Below are positions 1 through 13,604 of a stretch of 64,000 nucleotides of DNA, piece after piece. Both the position numbers and the translations under genes were made by a program. The notes below the pieces were generated by a model, which had not been told where the DNA came from, searched no databases, and saw only the letters and a program-made list of their open reading frames with translations. How positions within the stretch are numbered: position 1 is the stretch's first letter; every line of letters starts with the position of its first letter. This DNA comes from Symsagittifera roscoffensis (Eukaryota > Xenacoelomorpha > Acoela > Convolutidae): positions 61,742,054 to 61,806,053 of the forward strand of contig NC_087066.1 of assembly GCF_963678635.1 (NCBI RefSeq), given 5' to 3'.

Positions 1-3000
1 TTGTTTCAGAAATTTTTTTCATAGTTCGAATAATAATTTGGTTCAAAACCAGTGAACTTGGAAACATTCAATTCCCCATTCTGCACAAAGGCACACTCGT
101 AGATGGAAATTGATTAAACACGTTTAATATCCTAAGAAGACGCATATCAGGGCCAAGTCATAAATGTTCCGACAGCCCCCTTTTTGGTGTTTGCCCCCTT
201 TGTTAATTTGACTGCCACCCTAAATGTTTTGACTGCTTTTGTAGGTCTATGGAGTAGTGAACTTTTCAAATTTGAAAAAAAAACGAGAAAATATAAAAGA
301 AATGAGACTAATTTTGAAAATCTACCACCATACGCAATATAAACTACAAGTGGTACGTTTTGCATTTAGCAAATTAAAACATACATCTAGTAGCATGTCT
401 GAAATTAGTTTTTAACGATTTCTAAGACGGATTATAACTACGCTTACGCGTTTATAGCGAAAACCATAATGCGCGTCACATATGATAATGCAACGTAAAA
501 ACATTGCCGAATTGCTGCCTTCATTTTGAAACAATTTAATCAGCCGCTTGCGCGTTTTGAAAAAAAAATTCAATTGACCGCGCTTTATTACTTGCCTATA
601 AGCTATGTTTAATTGCCAATAAGCTATAGAAGTTTAAAACGAAATTTTAAACTTCTATAACTTAGGAGGAATCAGATTTAATTCAGATAGCATAAAAACT
701 TTTGATAAAAATGAAGCTTTGTTAAAAAAAGAAAAACTGACTGAATTGAAAGTTCAACCATGAAAATTCCGCAGCTTTTTTAGTAGCTCGAACAATACAT
801 TGGTTCAAAGCCAAAAACTTAGAAACATTCAATTCCTATTCTTCAGAAAAACACATCTGTAGATGAAAGTGATTAAACTTCTATCAAGATTTATATCAGT
901 GCAAAGTCCTGATACATCCGACTGACCGCTCACAAGTATCTTCCCCTTTGATTATTTTAACTCCCCCACGAATGTTTTGGTTGCGGTTTAAGGTCTGTGG
1001 AGTAGTTTTTGATGTAAATCTTGTTAAGAAAATTGAGAAAAAAAAACGAAAAACAAAAACAAATTGAGATAAACTTTGAACAAGCAACCACCATATGCAA
1101 TTTACACTTCAAGTGATGCACTTCGCAAAAAAAATCAATAAATGTAGCAAACGGCATGATTTAGTTGATTTTCAAATGACTTCTAATACGGATTAAAAAT
1201 CCGCTTACGCATTTATCGCACGAAATACAATGAGGGTTAATTCTCAAAATTGGCCAAATTCCTTTTTTTAATGAAAATGATCAATTCATTGAATCAAGAA
1301 AACAATCACTTTTACCTTTTAAGCCCCTTACACGCTGCGTGAAGAAAAAAATGTTTTTCGTGTCGCGTATCGTAAAAACATTGGCAAATTGATGACTTCA
1401 TTTTGAAACGATTTGTTCAGCCGCTTACGCGTGTTAGGAGAATGCAATATACGCGCTTTAATTATTGAAAATTGGCCATGATAGCAATTGTCAAACACCA
1501 ATAACTTCTATAACTTCGATAACTTCCACTTCGCAACTAGAAAAATAATAAACATATCAAATGACTTGCCTCCTCTTTTTTCAAACAATTTCTAAGACGG
1601 GTTAAATAGCCGCTTACATGTTTATAGCACGAAGCATAAAACGGGCGTATTTTATCTCAAAGTAGGCAGATTTGTAGTTTTCAGATGAAAAAATCATTGA
1701 AATTCAGCAAGATGAGAAAATGTAAGAAGAGAGTTCCAAACTGCTGGCTTCAAATTGAAGCTATTTAGTCCGCCCGTGTTAATACGGATGTTGAAAAAAC
1801 GTTTTATAACGCGCTTTAGTTATTGCAAATAAGCCATGTTAGCATTTTTCAAACTTTCATCACTTCACGAGAATTCAGGCTTATAAATCTTTTTCACCAT
1901 TCTTTTTTAGATGATCTACCAAAATTTTGTCCAAAATTGCTTTTTTGTATAATCGCATATAACTGGAATTGTACCCAAGCATAAACTTTTCGCAGCTTTC
2001 TTCAATAGTTAAAACAATAAGTTGGTTCAAAACAGATCACCCGGAAAACATTCAAACTATAAATGAAACGTGAATAAAAATATTTGATATCTTGACAAGT
2101 CGTATATCCAGGCAAAGTTTTTCAACGTTCCGACTGCCCTCTGATTGGTCTCTGTCCAACTGATTTTTCTGAATGCCACCTGGATTGCTGTGCTTCCTTT
2201 TGAAACGATTTATTCAGCCGCTTACGCGTGTTAGAAAAATGCAATATACGCGCTTTAGTTTTTGAAAATTGGCCATGATAGCAATTGTCAAACACCAATA
2301 ACTTCTATAACTTCGATAACTTCCACTTCGCAACTAGAAAAATAATAAACATATCAAATGACATGCCTCAACTTTCTTTCAAACGATTTCTTAGACGGGT
2401 GAAATCTCCGCTTACATGTTTATAGCACGAAACATAAGGGACGTGTTTTATCCCAAAATAGGCAAATTTGTAGTTTTCAGATGAGAAAATCATTGAAATT
2501 CAGCAAGATGAGAAAGCCTGTGAAAAAAAATCACTTTTGTTTTTTTTATCCCCAAACGCTATTGAAAAGACAAAAGATATCTTTCAAGTCCTGCAATGTA
2601 AGAAAAGAGTTCCAAACTGCTGGCTCCAAACTGAAGCTGTTTAGTCCGCCCGTTTTAATACGCATGTTGAAAAAAAGCTATATACTGCGCCTTAGTTATT
2701 GCAAATTAGCCATGTTAGCAACTTTCAAACTTTCATCACTTCACTAGAATTCAGGGTTACAATTCTTTTTCACCATTCTTTTTTAGATGACCACCAATTT
2801 TTTGACCAATTTGCTTCGTTGAATAGTCGAACATAACTGGAATTAAACCCAAGATTAAATAATTCGCAGCTTTTTTTAATAGTTAGAACAATAAGTTGGT
2901 CCAAAACAGATCAAATTGAAAATATTTAAACTATAAATGAAACGTGGTTAAAAATATTTGATATCTTAACAAGACTTAAATCAAGGCAAAATTTTTCAAC

Positions 3001-3240
3001 GTTTCGTCTTCCCTCTGATTGATCTCTGACCAACTGATTTTTTTGAATGCCAACATGATTGCTGTGACGGAATTTAGAGGTCTATGAAGTAGTGATTGAA
3101 TTTTAAAAAGCTTAAAATTTTTAAACAGACAAGAAAAAAACTAGGGACTGGTTTTGAAAAATCATCCTCCCCACAATTTAAAAACTATAAGTGATTCATT
3201 TCGCAAACATCAAAACAAGACTGTTTGTATAAGGCACAAA
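1..3240. repeat. Diverged repeat family, about four copies
   Basis: This is AT-rich DNA with no recognisable gene. The same series of words recurs from about 1, 770, 1985 and 2865: TTCGCAGC followed by a stretch ending TTGGTTCAAAAC, then a TATCAGGGCAAAGT-like word, then GTTCCGACTGCC. A second set, ATTTCTAAGACGG and CCGCTTACGCGTTTAT, recurs near 415, 1175, 1590 and 2390. The best-preserved pair is about 1410-1900 against 2210-2760. Spacing is uneven (about 0.8 to 1.2 kb), so this is an old, decayed tandem or dispersed family, not a fresh satellite. The short ORFs here have no recognisable domain and are interrupted differently in each copy. Confidence 0.6.
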
Positions 3241-6130
3241 CTGTCCATATACTGGTCTCGTGTTTGGTTTATAAATATTGACATACTATAAATTTTAAGC
3301 TGAATATTTAAAATGGTGTATAGAAATAAAAAACCAATTAGCCAATTAATCTGCCTCAATTGATTAAAATTGATTTTGTGTGCAAGTTTATCGCCACGCG
3401 TAAATAATGCGCTTATATTGTAAAAGTGTCATAGCACTCTTATTGTCACGTTAGTCTAAAACAGAGCCTTTCATAGCAATCTTGAAGTCAGCGGGTAAGC
3501 ACGAGTTTTATTGGACGACAAAAATCCAGGGAATGATCCACAGCGGGAAATGTTTTTGAGAACTTAACTGAATAATAAAAAGCCCCTCGGAGCATATCTC
3601 TTTCTTACTTTTTTTCGAAAATCGGAACAATAATAAATATACCAAACAACATTAATCATTTTGTTTTCAAAGTACTTCAAAGACGGATCAACTTTCCGTT
3701 TGTGGGTTGATCATGAATTATGATGCACATCATTTATCCCAAGTTAGCCAAATTTACAGTTTCAAAAACCTCCATAATTTTAATAAATACAATAAAAGGT
3801 GAAATACCTTTTTCAATGTGATGAGCTGAAGACAATATTATTATTTTTTTTATTAATGTAAGAAATTCTGTCAAAAAAGCTAGTCAAAATCTGTCTGGCA
3901 AAAAAACACCAAGCAAAAATATTAGGTCACTTTTCGGGAATTTGAAACAAGAATGTAATCGAAATATTGTCATATAAAATGTTATCGAAACTTGACCGAG
4001 TATAAAAAATGTAATCAAAAAATGTAATCGATCATTGAATGGAATGATTATGATGAAGGGATAATTCGGCACGCATAAATAACACGCCCTACGAAACTAT
4101 CTAATTTTAATCGAGCAGTTCAGACCGCATTTAGGCTACTGGTAAGCTCATTCGCTTCGCAATTCACTAAACACGATCCCAAACTTTTTCACGATACCAA
4201 GCTTTATTTGTGAAATTGGTCTGAATAAAAAAAAACAAGAGCATATATATTCATCCTTTTCTGCGCAAACCGGAACAAAAACGTCCAAAAAATCAGAAAC
4301 TGTCATTTCAAGACCCAAATTTGATGTTTTTTTTTCAGAAACTTGAACTAAAACAAATCAACGTTCATAATTTTTCATTTCTCAGAGACACATAATTGCC
4401 ATATCTACTAGTTCAGGTCTAAAATCATAACATCTATATTAACAGGATCATGATGAACTAGATTTTTCCATTGGTCTTGATGTTTTTTGTTAGTCATTTC
4501 GAAGTTTCGGAGCTCTGTGAAATGAGAGCTCTCTGAAAATTTGGAGCTCTGTGACGATTTTGGAACCCCTATACAAATAATTTTTGGCAGCTTTTGGAAA
4601 AGGTATTCCTAATGTGATCATACTTTTTTCTTTGAAATTGCATATAAAAATGCATTTAAGTTTTCTGCACGCTCCTGAATGATTCAAACTTTTTTTGATT
4701 ATACATTTTACAAATCTTTTCATCTATTCCTACAACTGAATTTTTTTCCAATTTAGAAACAAAATCAAAATTCGTCGAAAAACATTGGACTATTTTGAAA
4801 CCGATATAAATTTGGGAAAAAAAATTCATTGAAAAAAAAACCTTAAAGTCATTGAACTTATACCTGTTGTTAGCTTTTGTGGGCCTGTAATTATTAGGCT
4901 TAATTAAAGACAATTCTTTATAAATTCGAGTGCGGCCTATCCCGTGTTGCTTATTTTTGATCGAAGGCATAGGATCGAATATCCCAGACGATCAAACAAT
5001 TGAAGGTGAAAAATAACAAAACTGCTTGTATCAGGGCGAAGTCTCGAACGTTCCGACTGCCTTTTAATGTATATGAGGCATTAATAACATGAAAAAACTA
5101 TATGCAATAAAAAAAATGATATTGAGATTTTTTGTATCATTCCCCAAAGTCTAATTGTTTGTTGTAACAAATCAAATTGGGCAAATAAGCTTTCTTCAAT
5201 CAACTTGGAACGGTTTCTAAGACCGATTAAATCTATGTCGACGCGTAAAGAGCGCGCAAAATATCGCACGTCAATCAGCCAAATTGTCAAAATGGCAATT
5301 TTTAAACGCCCATAACTTCACGAAAATTGATCACAGGTGAAAAACTCTTTTCAAATTTAAGCTCAAGACATCAATGCTTTTTGACAATTTGGTTAAAATT
5401 GGCTAGTTAAAAAGTCGAAAATTGCCTGATGAAAAAAACCCACCCCGAGCACAAATATTCCGTCATTTTCCTTACGAAAGTCGGAACAAAAAAAATACAA
5501 CAGTTTCCGCCTTTCTTTGATATCCAATTCCCATTTGAATTTCAATTTTGAGTTTTAATTTCCATTCTCGAAAAATTTTTGATATCAAGGTTAAATGACG
5601 AATGAAACGTGATACATTTCAGAAATTAGTTATTGCTTTATAGTCAAATTTTAAGTTTGTTATAAATACCAAAAAAAAAATTTTTTTTGAAGATTTGACA
5701 CCTGCGATTTGACACTTGAATTAAACAGAATGCGCAATTTGGAACCAGTTGAATAGTTTATTTAGTTTTGATCACTCATTCATAGGCGTATCATCAGCAT
5801 CATCTTTTTGATTCTCAATCACAAAGGGAAATTTGGAGATAAAAATCAAAGGTGTCCTGTTCAACTGTTCAGTTAATTTTGACGAAAAAAATGAGAAAAA
5901 AAATTAAGAGCGTATTTTGCTCTAATATTTTTCCTTCAAAAGGTTTTTTTGATGATCAGAGATGTTTTGCTTCCGCATTCAAAACCGAAGAAGGAATCCT
6001 CTTGAAACTAAAGGTTTGCTGTAAGCAATCTCATCAAGTGAATGTAGATCATTGTAACATTAATTCTTTTTTCTTCTGAACGAATTTTGTCCAAGGTGTG
6101 CACCACAAACCAAAAATAATAAATAAATGA
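3241..6130. repeat. AT-rich DNA with further weak copies of the same family
   Basis: No gene is recognisable. Further weak copies of the leftmost repeat family appear near 3600-3780 and 5025-5320, including AAGACGG/AAGACCG words, a TATCAGGGCGAAGT-type word followed by GTTCCGACTGCC, and a passage about CATAACTTCACG. A similar passage occurs again near 49240-49420 inside the receptor intron. Several short ORFs of 60-105 codons are AT-rich and low in complexity, and I do not call them genes. Confidence 0.45.
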
Positions 6131-6716
6131 ATTTGAAGTAGTATAGTAAATCTGGCTAGGGAAATGACCACTTTTAACCCTCCCTTTTTTTCGTTGCCGT
6201 TGCACTGACCACTTTTAACCCCCAAAGAGGTTAAAGCTCCTACTTTTTTGGGCTCACAGGTTTTAACGGGGGTTAAAATTGGTAATTTTCCAGCCACTTT
6301 ATGGAAACGGGAATGGAATTAGGTTTTGGTTGGTGCATGTTTTCTCTTCTAAAATTTGGGGGTATTGGCTTGTTTACAAGTAATATGACGTTATATACCT
6401 ATTATATGCAACCAATTGAACCCAATGCAACCAAACTCTGTGGTATGTAAGAAAGCACAAGATTTTGGCAGCGTAGCTTAACTGTTGGCTGCAGCGAACG
6501 ATTTCCTTCAAAAATGCATGTTTTATTGCTGAATCTCGTGAAAGGAAAACTCGTCAAGTGCGGCGGCCACCACCTCTGTTAAGGCAAAAATTAATGATCA
6601 ATTTGAACGAAATAAGAATGTAAAATTACTTTAAGCCAAGTGAAGTAAAATTCTGAAAATTCTAAATCAATGAAACTGGCGTGAAATTTTCGACATTTCC
6701 ATTTTCGTGTCTACAG

Positions 6717-6792
6717 GAGAGTGAAAAGACTTCCAAATTCTATGACAAAAGCTTTGATTTTATAGAAAGGTTGAAAGAGCTAATAAGTTGAA
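6717..6792 (+). pseudogene. Possible C-terminal exon fragment, left arm
   Basis: After a CTACAG word that could be a splice acceptor, this stretch encodes about 24 residues ending FDFIERLKELIS and a TGA stop. The opposite arm encodes nearly the same peptide and the same stop on the minus strand (about 17930-18006). Between arms I count three silent changes and two conservative ones (S/T, F/I). That is suggestive of past coding constraint, but the stretch is too short to be decisive. I do not recognise the protein. The alternative is chance conservation of a non-coding arm. Confidence 0.25.
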
Positions 6793-7014
6793 TTGACTAA
6801 AGATCTTGAAAAGCGACAACACTGATGAAAGCCAAAAGTGCCCATTAATTTTGCCGTAGCCATTTCTATGACTTCATATACCTTTTTTTATTTAAAAAAA
6901 AACATTTTCGAGGCTTCTAGAAAACTTTTAGTACTTCTTATTAACTTTATTGTGCTAACAGAAATTTTGAAAATAGTCATCAAACGGCCCTAAAAACTGG
7001 GGAAAAACTGTTTT

Positions 7015-7197
7015 TTGTGTGCCAATATATACGACAAAACAGAGCGACCATCGAATAAAGCAGTTGAAAAATTATCTGCGACTTTTAACAAAAAAAAATT
7101 AATCAATTTAAAGCAAACTCAATCGGTAAAGACTGAACACAAACTAAGACAAGTTATGGATGCAAAATTAAAACTTGATATGAATTCGTGGTTATAA
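7015..7197 (+). pseudogene. Unrecognised ORF fragment, broken in the other arm
   Basis: A 60-codon lysine-rich reading frame starts at an alternative TTG and ends in a TAA. The matching stretch of the right arm (about 17525-17725, minus strand) keeps the beginning (CANIYD) but has a TGA where this arm has CGA, followed by frame-breaking changes. It may be a remnant of a gene carried by the palindrome. No domain is recognisable and the function is unknown. Confidence 0.15.
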
Positions 7198-7443
7198 TTT
7201 GAGCATCCAAATTTTTAGCCCTTTCCATTAAAAAAATATGCCCTTAATTAACTTTTTAATTTGATACTACAATCTGGCCAATTGCTCAAATTATCTTGTA
7301 ATTAAGTTCAAATTTGTTTCAGTTATAGCTTTCTTTTCAAAAATTTGAAGCCCTATCAAAAATTCTCATTAATTAACCCTCTGCTCAACAAATTAAGTTT
7401 TGAGTTTTTTAATATAAATTTGATCTTTTGAATGTTTCGATGA

Positions 7444-7695
7444 TTACGCTATTGCCTCTCGAAAAACGGTGGCATTGTGACCAAAAAGTTTGATTACTCA
7501 TCTACAACTAACTGTGTTATTAAAAACTCAACCTTTCTTACAATAAATGTTGGAGGTGACCCAAGCTTCCACATTCACGTTCTGATCACTAGCAGGATCA
7601 AACTGGTTAGCATCATAAAACTTCTTCTTATTTTGTCATCGATATTTGTCTTCTCTATTATCGGACTTGTCTTCGAAAAGCCGTTAGTTGTTTGA
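7444..7695 (+). pseudogene. Possible membrane-protein fragment, left arm
   Basis: The reading frame from 7444 to the TGA at 7693-7695 encodes a stretch with the word NVGGDPSFHIHVLITSRIK followed by a hydrophobic segment of about 25 residues (ISIIKLLLILSS-like). It ends a few residues after that segment, as a single-pass membrane protein might. The right arm, on the minus strand at about 17050-17285, encodes the same NVGGDPSFHIHVLITSRIK word after a 2-bp frame difference and keeps a hydrophobic segment. Changes between arms are roughly half silent. The family is unrecognised. Either a duplicated gene end or a decayed ORF of the repeat could explain this. Confidence 0.25.
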
Positions 7696-10600
7696 AATTG
7701 TAAAGTAACAAATCAAGCCTTAGCATCAACACTCTACCTGAATCTTCGGATTCCGTCAGGCTGATAGCTGTTTCCTACTAAACAATGCTTTCACATCAAT
7801 TTGGCTACAACAGTTTCCGAAACGTTGTAAGTGCCATTTTTACTTTCAATGCATTTTGATAAACGTCAATTATGTTGTATTGTGTAAAGCTGGAACGGAT
7901 AACAAAGACATGTTTAATTTGCCATAAAAAAACTTGTTAGACAGTTTTAATTTGAGGAATTAAAACTTTGAGCCTCAATGCAGAAAAACTTGCTATTTAT
8001 TTCAAAGAAAAAAGGGGCAAGCACTTTGAGCTATTTCATAAAAAGCTCTCTAGAATTAATAAATCTTGAATTCAAAAAAATGGCACTGATTTTTTTATCT
8101 GATTACACAATTGATTCACTTCTGTGGGTTTATAAGTTTGATTCAATAATATGATTTTTCAAATGAAAACCATTGAACAGTTTGCCTTTTTTGAGATTGG
8201 TCAATCATCCTTCAAATATACAGTACCTGTCATTTAAACTTTGCTCGCCTACCGTCTTCAACTCTACCAGTTGCATGTAATTTTCTACCTTTCTTTTATC
8301 AATCGTGTTCGTCTGCACGGCCAATCATTTTCCTCAATTAACCATAAGTTTTTTCTAATAAATTGGTTATCGTAATCTTTATCTCTATGAGAATTAGTTC
8401 ATCACACACTTTGGACTTCATGCTGTCTCCAATTGGACTTGTTGTTTGGTGCTTCTATCGACAATTTTTTGAGAAAACTTGAAAACTGATCTTTCCTGTT
8501 ACAATTTTAAAATATTTTTCATAATGAATGACTGCAGATAAATTGAAATTAAAATCAAGGCTGCAAATGCCACTTTTTCAAATTGAATTGCTCACAATTA
8601 GGAGACCTGGAAGATTAAATATTTCGAGGAAAATTAAAAACAAAATTATCAAATTGTTTTGCAAATCAAGAAAATGAAAAAAAAACTATCATTATATTGT
8701 CGGGTTGATTATTCTATACTATTCGAGAAACTTAAGAAGTAAGATAAAAAAGATTTGGATTGAGTTACCTTTATACTTTTATATGAAATACAATGAACGA
8801 TTTCAATTATACTCAAACATGCATATTCTACGAAACATAAAAAGCTGCACACTTGTATAAACGTAAAAACATAAAAACATTTTCAAAAGTTGCAAACTAT
8901 ACTTACAAAATATAGTCATACGTATTTTGCTCTACATACATTCTTTTATTCATACATATTTAAATAACTTCATAAAATTTTTCATACAACTTTACATACA
9001 AAAACATTTACATACACCCTAACTGAATACAAACATACAAACATTTATAGATAAGCATAAATTTACTTAAACAAATAAACACATACATGCATACATAGGT
9101 ACATACATACGTACATACACATACACATACACAAACAAAGTTACTTACAGACATTCATACAACCATACATAGAAAATTTTATACAAATATGCAAAAACAA
9201 TTCCAAAAATACCTACATTCAAAAATTAAGTCTTACATAAAGGCATGAACACAAACATACATAGTCTTATACATAAGAAGAATGCAAATATACTACCATA
9301 CATACAAAAGTTTTACATGCTTGCTTACATACTTCTAAACCTGCAATCAATTATATGAAGAGTTTTGCTTACACACATGCAACGATTTTACTTATTAGTT
9401 CTGCTGACCTTTAAAATACAACCACGTGTAAACACACAAACGAAAATACATTCACTTCACACTTTCAAGACAAATATATACACACTTTCAAACAAAACAA
9501 AATCACGCATTACAGACTGGCATTCATACGTCTTTACATACCATCATAAAAACGTGCCTATCATACTCATATAAAAATATACATAGGTACTTGCCTACAA
9601 ACAGACATGGATTGTACTTTACAAGCTTGCAATTACTCATGTGCACACCTTTTCCTTTTAAACAGACATAAATTTTCAATCATAAATTTATACAATTTAC
9701 AAACAAGCTAAATTTTAAATTCTTTTTAACTAAAAAACATACATTGATACAAAATAATTGCTTGTATTCATTCACTTAATCAAGCGGACATGCAGTCAAG
9801 AGTTCTTACTTACAAAAAACATACAAATATACATAATTTCTAAATAATCAAATGAATACCTTACAAGTAGTATGTACATACTTGATTAATTACATCTATA
9901 CAGGCAAAAACTCGTACATTTTTACATAGAGACATACAGTGTACATCAATACACACAATCGTAAAGCATATGTGCGTACATATAAACTATGCATATAGTA
10001 TCTTGTCAATTTTTCAGGAAAAACTAGAAACATTAGTAAAATCAAGTTGGGTTAGAGTTATTCTTCCAGTTACAATTGTTTTGGTTTACAAGCGCATAAG
10101 GAAAAAAATTGTACTCATACATACAAACACATCAACTTTCATACAAACATGTATACACAAAAGACATTTACTTGCATTTTATTTATACATTTTTACAATT
10201 TTTGGTTTGTTTTACGTACAAATATATTCAAATACAGTGAAACCTACATACACAATTCACTTTTTACAATGCAAACGTCCCAAGCAGATATTTGCAAAGA
10301 ATTGCCAGCTTTCAGCCAAGTCATCGACGCAATTTAGCAAATTTTTTCATCTTTGAAAAAATAAAAAAATGGAGATAAACAATTTTATAATATAGTTGTT
10401 GATCTCCCAAACTAATTTTCCAACGATATCAAAATTCAACTCAAAACTAACCGTTGAGTCAAGTGAAGCATTTTTAGTGTCCAGAAGAAAAATCCTGGGC
10501 TTACTATTTTGCATAGGACGGGAAAATGTCAAAATAAATTGTTGAAAGTTTTTTGTTGGACGGTCCGAATAGAGTCGTTTGATTACAAATCGTTAAGATT

Positions 10601-11113
10601 TGTAATCTTTTTTTAAAAATTTTGTTTTTTGAATCATTTGTTAGTTCTGTAGGTTTATATGTCTACAGTTGACTATTAGGCTGCGGTTTTAACCTTAGAC
10701 CAAGTTACTTTGACTAGAGTTGCACATTATGTTGCTTTTTTGCTGAAGAATCAAAGTTTTGTTGTTTGAAAAAAATATATTTAGTTCTGAAAAAGCTATT
10801 AAACGTCTTTTTCCCCCGTATTTATGCAATATCGATCATTTGAGCTATAGTATCTTAGAAAATAATCTTTTAACTATGATAAAACAAACGGTAAGCGGTA
10901 TAATTTAAAGAAAACAAAAGTGGTTCTAAGCTGATGTTCAACTCATTTTTTTTATTAATAAAGAAAACTTTCAACAAACTTTAAATTTGTGCAAAATAAA
11001 CCACCCAATCTTCTTTTGTGATTTTGAATTTTCTAGAACGACCATTTTTCAGACATGAATCTAAATGAAATACAAAGTTTTTATAATTTTAAACAATAAA
11101 GTGCAAAAAAATC

Positions 11114-13604
11114 ACGCTGTGTATGATCTATCACTGACTGATTAGCGGATGGTTCGAATAAACTGGAATTTTTGTATATATTACAGTGTTTAGCTTGTAC
11201 AAGTGTTTGTATGTTTTTGCGGTATTTGTAACTGTTAGCTTTAAAATGCCTCTCGCAGGTGTAGTCGGTGTGGCTTAACTATCATCCCAACAATATAAAC
11301 ACTGTTATACCGAATGAGGCTAGGACAAGATTGGAACAGAATAGTTTAAGGATTGTCAAACGAATTTTCAAAATATTACTTTGATAGATTGATAACTATG
11401 TACAATTTATGAACGTCTATGTGGCAAACTTTCACGAACATTGATTGCATCTCAGTGAAGAACTGCAGCTTAAGTGTGCAATTTGGGCGAAACGTGTAAT
11501 CATCTGATTTATCAAAGATCAACAAAACTGAGGCAAACTGAAAAAATTGAAAACCTGCTATTGAAGGGCATGTATATAAGTTCTAGCCTTGTTTAAAAGA
11601 TAAACTTTAAGCAAAATTGAATTTGGCAACAACAATAAGACTAACGTGTAGCAAAATTATCAACATAGAGTAGGATTCTTTTACAGGCGTTCCTAAACAA
11701 ACAATTACACAAATAAACAAACAAAACAAGTTTTATTATAAAAGCACTCATTCACAGCATCATTCATCTCAAACGAAAACAAAAGCTGCAATTATTTATG
11801 AATTGTACATGTTTTGTACATTTAAAAATTACGTTGACGTGACACAAACAAGACTTTTCATGACAAAACAGGGCTTAAGTCAAGTTCATTTTAAGTTTTT
11901 CATTTATACAAAGATAAATAAACCCATAGAGACGTAAGCCCGAATTTGAGATGGAAAAGTCATACAAACTTAGACACTTACATACCCGCATACTTCATTA
12001 TAACTAAACGCTGGTTTTTTCACACTACTTACGAAATACCTAAAGAGAACTATTTGAAAATTTGATACAAAAATTTTAATGTTCTTACTAATTAAAATTG
12101 CACATATTAGGTTAGTTAGTTTAAGAAACGAATAATTGGTTTTGTAAAACCATATCACACACTATAGGTCTATGTAGGCATAAAAATACGTTTCAATGTA
12201 CTATCTGGTAAAATTTTAGCATGTGGTGAACTATTCAGAAATCAAGAGCAGCAAAAAAAATTGAGATGAATTGTTTTTCTACTTAAAGTGGCACTTCTGA
12301 TGGCATAATTTTGATCACATAAGTGAATTTATACATATGAATAGTTATAAACAATTGTATATAACCACAGACTAACAAAGTGGACATTAGTCGTGCTTGC
12401 ATTTATAAATAAAAGTCGATTGCAATGCCTATCTACATGCACTAATTTTACGCACCCAAACCTGAATGATAATCTGTACCCATTTAGCATCTGGTAAAAC
12501 AATCTAGAATAATGAAGAGAAGTAAAAAGAAGAATTTGGATTGATTTTGACATCCAAGTTTATTTCCAGTTACAATTTTTTATCCTAATTTGATTCGAAA
12601 ACGTTTTAGAACAACATGCTTGTACATTTTTCTGATATAACATTTTCAATACAAGCAAACTGTAAAGCATGTAAAAATCGAACATGCAATGCTTAAAATT
12701 TATACATAATTAAATTAGTTTGCAGTCTCTGGTTGAACATAGTACAGATACAACACCTAGTAAAATGTTCTAGAAGTTCTTGACTAATCTGGAATTAAAG
12801 CTACATTGAGATTTATTTTTGGCTTTACTTTTAGCTACTGTTACACGTCTGAACATAATCAGATATAAACTAACAATTTCATCAATTTATTCATAGTTTA
12901 AACCCTTTCATTTCAATTTTTGATCTCAGTTATCGCGAAACTTTAAAAAAATGTATGTGTAAATTTTGACTGATTCCGCTCCAAAATGTACTTTTTTTGA
13001 AAGACTGCTCACAGAGATTTTTTTTCCTTATTAGACAACAATTAAATTCAAATCATAATCATTGGATCACTCTAAATCCCATTTTTCCCGTTTAGGTTAT
13101 CTTATTCCATTTAAATCTTTAAAAATATGGTTTAAAAAGCCATCAGAAAATATGAATTTTTGATCATCAGAGTTTATATCATCGATTCACCGCAAATAGT
13201 CAAAGTTATGCTAATCAAAGATCCAGATTTACTCATCTCCATGTGAGTGCAATACTTTTTCGTAGAATCAACTCGGATCTTCCCAGGAAGTCGAGAGGCC
13301 CAATTGGCTTGGAAATGGAGCCACCAGCTTCACCTTGTTACTCTCGTTGCAGAAATCAGTCATACAGTGAGCCCTTGGTGCAGTCGGCAGACAACCGATA
13401 TTAGCCAAATGTAAATGCCAGTTACTCGACAAAACAAGAAAAAGGATCTGAACGGACCAATCTCTGTTATACGTGGCGTAAAAACGAAAACTTTTCAGTC
13501 TGTTTTGTGTTTTGTACTGCTTTGTTCAAATAGTTAATTTGAGTTCATCAATGTTTAACTGATTGTTTTGTAATCTATTTTGAAGAAAACAAAAAGTACA
13601 AAAT
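11114..13604. other. Spacer between the palindrome arms
   Basis: This 2.5-kb stretch is not repeated in the other arm. It is AT-rich with scattered stops in all frames. The short ORFs at 11970-12158 and 12329-12553 (both minus) have no recognisable domain. I see no transposase or integrase motif and no RNA gene. If the palindrome was once a mobile element, this is where an internal gene would be expected, but none is visible. Confidence 0.5.

Larger units (their letters stand above)
6131..11113. repeat. Left arm of a 12.3-kb palindrome
   Basis: This stretch is matched in inverted orientation by 13605-18437. Landmarks pair at a nearly constant sum of coordinates (about 24720-24755): for example 6791 with 17930, 7480 with 17275, 9365 with 15390, 10532 with 14210. 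The outer end begins near AGTAGTATAGTAAA, mirrored by TTTACTATACTACTACT at 18412-18428. This arm carries about 150 bp more than the other at roughly 6510-6710. From 8800 to 10000 it is rich in ACATACAT-type repeats. The arms differ by many substitutions and small indels, so the inversion is not recent. No transposase was recognised. Confidence 0.85.

Noticed and set aside
8800-9200. Telomere-like repeat
   Set aside because: The ACAT-type words are irregular and do not match TTAGG or TTAGGG-type telomere units.
8800-10360. ORFs in the ACATACAT-rich part of the palindrome
   Set aside because: They are low-complexity translations (Thr/His/Ile/Tyr) of a short simple repeat. The mirrored region in the other arm is open in unrelated frames.
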